Origin: Clostridia bacterium
GTDB taxonomy: Bacteria > Bacillota > Clostridia > Oscillospirales > Acutalibacteraceae
DNA: 64,000 nt
NCBI GenBank assembly: GCA_017516485.1
Contig: JAFXCH010000015.1
Coordinates: forward strand, 1 to 64,000
Direction: 5' to 3'
Shown here: positions 60,790 through 64,000 of the stretch, one piece after another
Position numbering within the stretch: position 1 is the first letter of the stretch
Layout: each line of letters opens with the position of its first letter
Program-made: the position numbers and the translations under genes
Notes under the pieces: generated by a model
The model's input: only the letters and a program-made list of their open reading frames with translations
Databases searched by the model: none
What the model was told of the DNA's origin: nothing

Positions 60790-61992
60790 TTAATCAACGG
60801 GGAAGAATGCGTTGTGAACAGCAGCAACTGCCTTGTCTGCATCTGCAAGGTCGATGAGAACGGAAATCTTGATTTCGCTTGTGGAAATCATCTGGATGTT
60901 GATGTCCTTCTCATAGAGTGCTTCGAACATCTTGGAAGCTGTACCGGGGTGAGTTTCCATACCTGCACCGACAACAGAAACCTTTGCAACGTTTGTATCG
61001 CAAACTACGTCTGTAAGGTCGAATGCACCCTTTATTGTTTCAACTGCAAGCTCACCGTTTGCCTTAGCAACTGTAAATGTGATGTCCTTTGTATCGTCTC
61101 TGCCAACTGACTGAAGGATGATATCAACATTGATATTCTTTGCAGCAAGCTTTGAGAAGAGTTTGAAAGCGATACCGGGTGTGTTGGGAACACCGATAAC
61201 TGATATACGAGCAACATCTGCGTCCTTAGTGACACCTCTGATAAGCATTTTTTCCATTTTAGCTACCTCCTTAACGATTGTGCCGGGTACTCTCTTGAGG
61301 CTTGAAAGAACCTCTACCTCGACGTTGTATTTTTTAGCCATTTCAACCGAACGGTTGTTGAGAACCTGAGCACCGAGTGTTGCGAGCTCAAGCATTTCAT
61401 CGTATGTGATTTCTGAAAGCTTCTTTGTACCTTCTACCTTACGGGGGTCTGCTGTGTAGACACCTTCAACGTCGGTGAAGATCTGGCAACGGTCTGCATG
61501 AAGTGAAGCTGCGATTGCAACAGCACTTGTATCGGAGCCGCCGCGGCCGAGAGTTGTGATATCGTCAAAGCCGTTGAGACCCTGGAAGCCTGCAACGATA
61601 ACGATATTGCCCTTGCCGATTTCATTCTTGAGTCTTTCAGGCTGAACCGTCTTGATTCTTGCTGAACCGTAAACATTGTCAGTTCTGAAGCCTGCCTGCC
61701 AGCCGAGAAGAGAAACTACGGGGTAGCCCTCTGCCTCGATAGCCATTGCAAGCAGTGCACTTGACATCTGCTCGCCTGCACTGAGAAGTGAGTCCATCTC
61801 ACGCTTTGATGCCTTCGGATTAAGCTCAGCAGCTTTTTCAATAAGGTCGTCTGTTGTGTCACCCTGTGCGGAAACAACTGCTATAACATCGTTGCCCTGC
61901 TTATAGGTATCGATGATGATAGAAGCTACATTGCGTACACGGGCTGCATCAGCAACAGAGCTGCCGCCGAATTTCTGTACTATCAATCCCAT
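60790..61992 (-). CDS. lysC: Aspartate kinase
   Basis: 400 residues. It phosphorylates L-aspartate, the first step to Lys, Met, Thr and (in many Firmicutes) diaminopimelate. The N-terminal kinase domain begins LIVQKFGGSSVADAARVRNV and contains GFQGLNGFDDITTLGRGGSD and FTDVEGVYTADPRKV. Two ACT domains fill residues 260-400 (SVIGVPNTPGIAFKLFSKLA and VVGAGMETHPGTASKMFEAL), so feedback inhibition by Lys or Thr is expected. The gene lies 86 bases after the homoserine dehydrogenase gene, on the same strand, and probably follows it in one pathway unit. Confidence 0.95.
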   Translation of the reverse strand: MGLIVQKFGGSSVADAARVRNVASIIIDTYKQGNDVIAVVSAQGDTTDDLIEKAAELNPKASKREMDSLLSAGEQMSSALLAMAIEAEGYPVVSLLGWQAGFRTDNVYGSARIKTVQPERLKNEIGKGNIVIVAGFQGLNGFDDITTLGRGGSDTSAVAIAASLHADRCQIFTDVEGVYTADPRKVEGTKKLSEITYDEMLELATLGAQVLNNRSVEMAKKYNVEVEVLSSLKRVPGTIVKEVAKMEKMLIRGVTKDADVARISVIGVPNTPGIAFKLFSKLAAKNINVDIILQSVGRDDTKDITFTVAKANGELAVETIKGAFDLTDVVCDTNVAKVSVVGAGMETHPGTASKMFEALYEKDINIQMISTSEIKISVLIDLADADKAVAAVHNAFFPVD

Positions 61993-62078
61993 TTATGATA
62001 ACCTCCTGTATTAAACTGCCGTTTTGCGGCAGCCTTCAAAAGTAAATTTGAACCTGTTTATTTTATATTATTGCAAAC

Positions 62079-63299
62079 TCAATAATCTGTTACGCGGATA
62101 ACGCTGCCGACCTCAAGACCTGCAGCCGAAACCTTTGCATCAAACTCACGCTGAGTGAGAGCAGCTGTGATAAAGCCCATCTCGTCTGCTGCAGCACCTT
62201 CGTATGTGAGGTACTGAACCTCGCCGAAATGCTCTGCAACTGCCTGCTTGTCAGCCTTTGCACGGACAAAGAAGGGATGCTTGATATCGAGATAATCGAC
62301 AACATAATCCTCAACACTGTCGTCCCAACCGAAGAACTTTCTGCGCTCGGTGTGTCTTGCACAGTCGATAACATCGGCAACTACAGCACTTGCTGTCGGG
62401 AGCTTGCCTGCACCTCTGCCGTAGAAGACTACGTCGCCGAGTGCGTCGCCGCGAACGAGAATTGCATTGAATACGTCGTCAACACCTGCAAGCTGGCTGT
62501 GATTCTGGATAAATGCGGGAGAAACCATTATGCTGATCTTGCCGTCGCCGTAGCGTGTCGCACGGCCGATAAGCTTGATTACGCCGCCCCATGCCTTTGC
62601 ATACTCGACATCGGCAAGAGCAATCTTGGTAATACCCTCGGTGTAAACCGAATCGGGGTAAACATGCTTACCGAAGCAGAGAGAAGCAAGAATACAGATT
62701 TTTCTGCAAGCGTCCTTACCCTCAACGTCTGCGGAGGGGTCACGCTCTGCATAGCCGAGCTCCTGAGCGATTTTGAGTGCATCTTCAAAGGTCATACCGT
62801 CGTTAATCATCTTTGTAAGTATGAAGTTGGTAGTACCGTTGAGTATACCTGCAATTTCGTCAATCTCATTAGCAGCAAGGCAGCTGATAATCGGACGGAT
62901 AATCGGAATGCCGCCGCCGACACTTGCTTCAAACATAAAGTTGACATTCTTTTCTTCTGCAACCTTGAGAAGCTCGTTACCCTTTGCAGCTACAAGCTCT
63001 TTGTTGGATGTAACAACGCTCTTGCCTGCATTGAGGCAATCGAGAACAAACTCGTAAGCAGGATGAACACCGCCCATTGTCTCGACAACGATGCCGATTG
63101 TTCCATCATTCAGAATATCTTTAAAATCCTTGGTGAGGAGAGCTTCGTTTTCGTCACCGGGGAAGTCACGAAGATCAAGAATACGGGTCAGCTCAAGTGA
63201 CTCCTGCATGCTTTTTTTAACGATACTTGCGTGGTTCTTTTTAAGCACTTCAGCGACGCCGGAGCCGACAACGCCATAGCCCATTATTGCTATATTCAT
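62079..63299 (-). CDS. hom: Homoserine dehydrogenase
   Basis: Start at ATG 63299, seven bases after GGAGGA; an in-frame ATG at 63314 would overlap that ribosome binding site. 406 residues. It reduces aspartate semialdehyde to homoserine with NAD(P)H. The Rossmann motif is IAIMGYGVVGSGVAEVL, followed by VVETMGGVHPAYEFVLDCLN, TSNKELVAAKGNELL, and the catalytic segment GILNGTTNFILTKM with EAQELGYAERDPSADVEGKD-like residues. The C-terminal part (about 330-406) is an ACT domain for Thr feedback. It lies upstream of the aspartate kinase gene. Confidence 0.95.
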   Translation of the reverse strand: MNIAIMGYGVVGSGVAEVLKKNHASIVKKSMQESLELTRILDLRDFPGDENEALLTKDFKDILNDGTIGIVVETMGGVHPAYEFVLDCLNAGKSVVTSNKELVAAKGNELLKVAEEKNVNFMFEASVGGGIPIIRPIISCLAANEIDEIAGILNGTTNFILTKMINDGMTFEDALKIAQELGYAERDPSADVEGKDACRKICILASLCFGKHVYPDSVYTEGITKIALADVEYAKAWGGVIKLIGRATRYGDGKISIMVSPAFIQNHSQLAGVDDVFNAILVRGDALGDVVFYGRGAGKLPTASAVVADVIDCARHTERRKFFGWDDSVEDYVVDYLDIKHPFFVRAKADKQAVAEHFGEVQYLTYEGAAADEMGFITAALTQREFDAKVSAAGLEVGSVIRVTDY

Positions 63300-63486
63300 A
63301 TATTTTTCCTCCATGGGAATCAGATTGTTTTTTGAGTGTTTTTTATAAAACCATACATTACCCCAATAATACTTTGTTATTATAACATATTATAATAATA
63401 TAATAAAGAGAAAACCAAAAAAAATTCATTTTTTTATGTATAAAAACAGTAACATAAAAGCTGATTTTTCAGCAATTTTCACCCAT

Positions 63487-63535
63487 AAAAAGATATGTGC
63501 CCCCGACATTTCTGCCGAAGGCACATATCTTTTTA
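63487..63535 (-). terminator. Terminator of the partial gene at the right edge
   Basis: Perfect 11-base arms 63491-63501 and 63520-63530 (AGATATGTGCC / GGCACATATCT) with T-runs outside on both strands. Confidence 0.8.
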
Positions 63536-63537
63536 CA

Positions 63538-63999
63538 TCAAAGGTATTTTTTGAATTTCGGATCTACATAAACCGACGGATTAGCCTTACTGACATTGTC
63601 AATAATTTCACGGTAAAGCTGCTTGTGATTGTTCATTGAGCTGCTTATTGCCGCAGGCTGATAAAACTCATCCGCAAGTATACGCAGGTTGTAGCGCCAG
63701 AAAAACATATCTCTTGCCGACTCAATACGCGTTACCGTTGAAAAAGGAACAACGATATTTTTCGCAGGGTCTGTACCCACTGAACCGAAAGACGTCTTTT
63801 TGCCTGAATTCACCGTGCTGACAGTTTTTACGCGGAACCCTTTAAGCACAAGTGCCGTTCCAGAAACAGTCACCTGCTCTTTTAAGCCAGGTATAAACAT
63901 AAGCACAAAAAGCACAACAGCAATCACAACAGCATACTTAAAAATGTCACCCTGATAATCTTTTAAAAAGTAGTATATAACAGCAAGCAAACCGCCCAT
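63538..63999 (-). CDS. Membrane protein with a C-terminal PH-like domain, possibly 5'-truncated
   Basis: 153 residues from an ATG at the last bases of the window. Two hydrophobic segments (about 3-11 and 22-40) are followed by a beta-rich domain (VTVSGTALVLKGFRVKTVST and VVPFSTVTRIESARDMFFWR) that resembles a bacterial PH domain. The reading frame may begin further right, as no ribosome binding site can be checked, so the gene is listed as possibly partial. Function unknown. Confidence 0.6.
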   Translation of the reverse strand: MGGLLAVIYYFLKDYQGDIFKYAVVIAVVLFVLMFIPGLKEQVTVSGTALVLKGFRVKTVSTVNSGKKTSFGSVGTDPAKNIVVPFSTVTRIESARDMFFWRYNLRILADEFYQPAAISSSMNNHKQLYREIIDNVSKANPSVYVDPKFKKYL

Positions 64000-64000
64000 A

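Noticed and set aside
62229..63200. 323-residue plus-strand ORF opposite hom
   Set aside because: It is Cys/Val-rich, has no ribosome binding site, and is an antisense shadow produced by the codon use of homoserine dehydrogenase.

Overview
The window looks like the chromosome of an anaerobic gut Clostridia member, probably Oscillospiraceae or Ruminococcaceae. The grounds are the strong Shine-Dalgarno sites, sigma-A type promoters, a CotJC-like manganese catalase, gyrA and LCP genes of Firmicutes type, a rotary V-type ATPase, and many secreted or cytoplasmic glycan-handling enzymes. This assignment is inference; no rRNA gene is present to settle it.

Bases 1-2243 are visibly AT-rich and appear to be the right-hand end of an integrated element. 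They hold the 3' part of a K+ channel gene, the C-terminal stump of a large serine recombinase, a zinc-finger/HNH-like protein, and finally a 3' fragment of a tRNA-Ala(GGC) gene that looks like an attachment-site scar, followed by a tRNA-type terminator. Host-like sequence begins after that.

2300-20600 carries an SPFH/zinc-ribbon protein with a membrane partner, a sialidase-fold protein with a secreted beta-helix protein, a five-gene oxidoreductase/isomerase operon (minus strand, candidate cre site), a Mn-catalase, an XRE regulator, two glycerophosphodiesterases, an alpha-L-fucosidase and an esterase. 20643-27873 is a seven-gene V-ATPase operon of the compact kind (E, DUF2764, A, B, D, I, K), read on the minus strand from a clear promoter with a palindrome between -35 and -10. 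28014-34435 holds uppP, two metallophosphoesterases (one secreted, with an apparent ATA start), a lipoprotein gene broken by an in-frame TAA next to a decayed paralogue, a DUF554 protein and an amidase-domain protein.

35125-50352 is mostly carbohydrate metabolism on the plus strand: an unknown propeller/helical-barrel protein with a GH38 mannosidase, the metabolite-repair enzyme Nnr, an orphan MazF, glycogen phosphorylase with a Lys/Ala-rich tail, MgtE behind a terminator-bearing leader, a GH13 enzyme and a secreted PHP protein. A yabB/rsmI pair follows, then an intact IS3-family insertion sequence (51840-53170) and a compact three-way-junction element. 53438-63999 (minus strand) has a second GH38, an LCP protein behind gyrA, aspartate kinase, homoserine dehydrogenase and a partial membrane protein at the edge.

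The most unusual items are the tRNA-scar island end, the mgtE leader, the three-way-junction element, the compact V-ATPase operon, the interrupted lipoprotein gene, and hairpins that bury a ribosome binding site just before a T-run and the start codon (uppP, mgtE, IS orfA).
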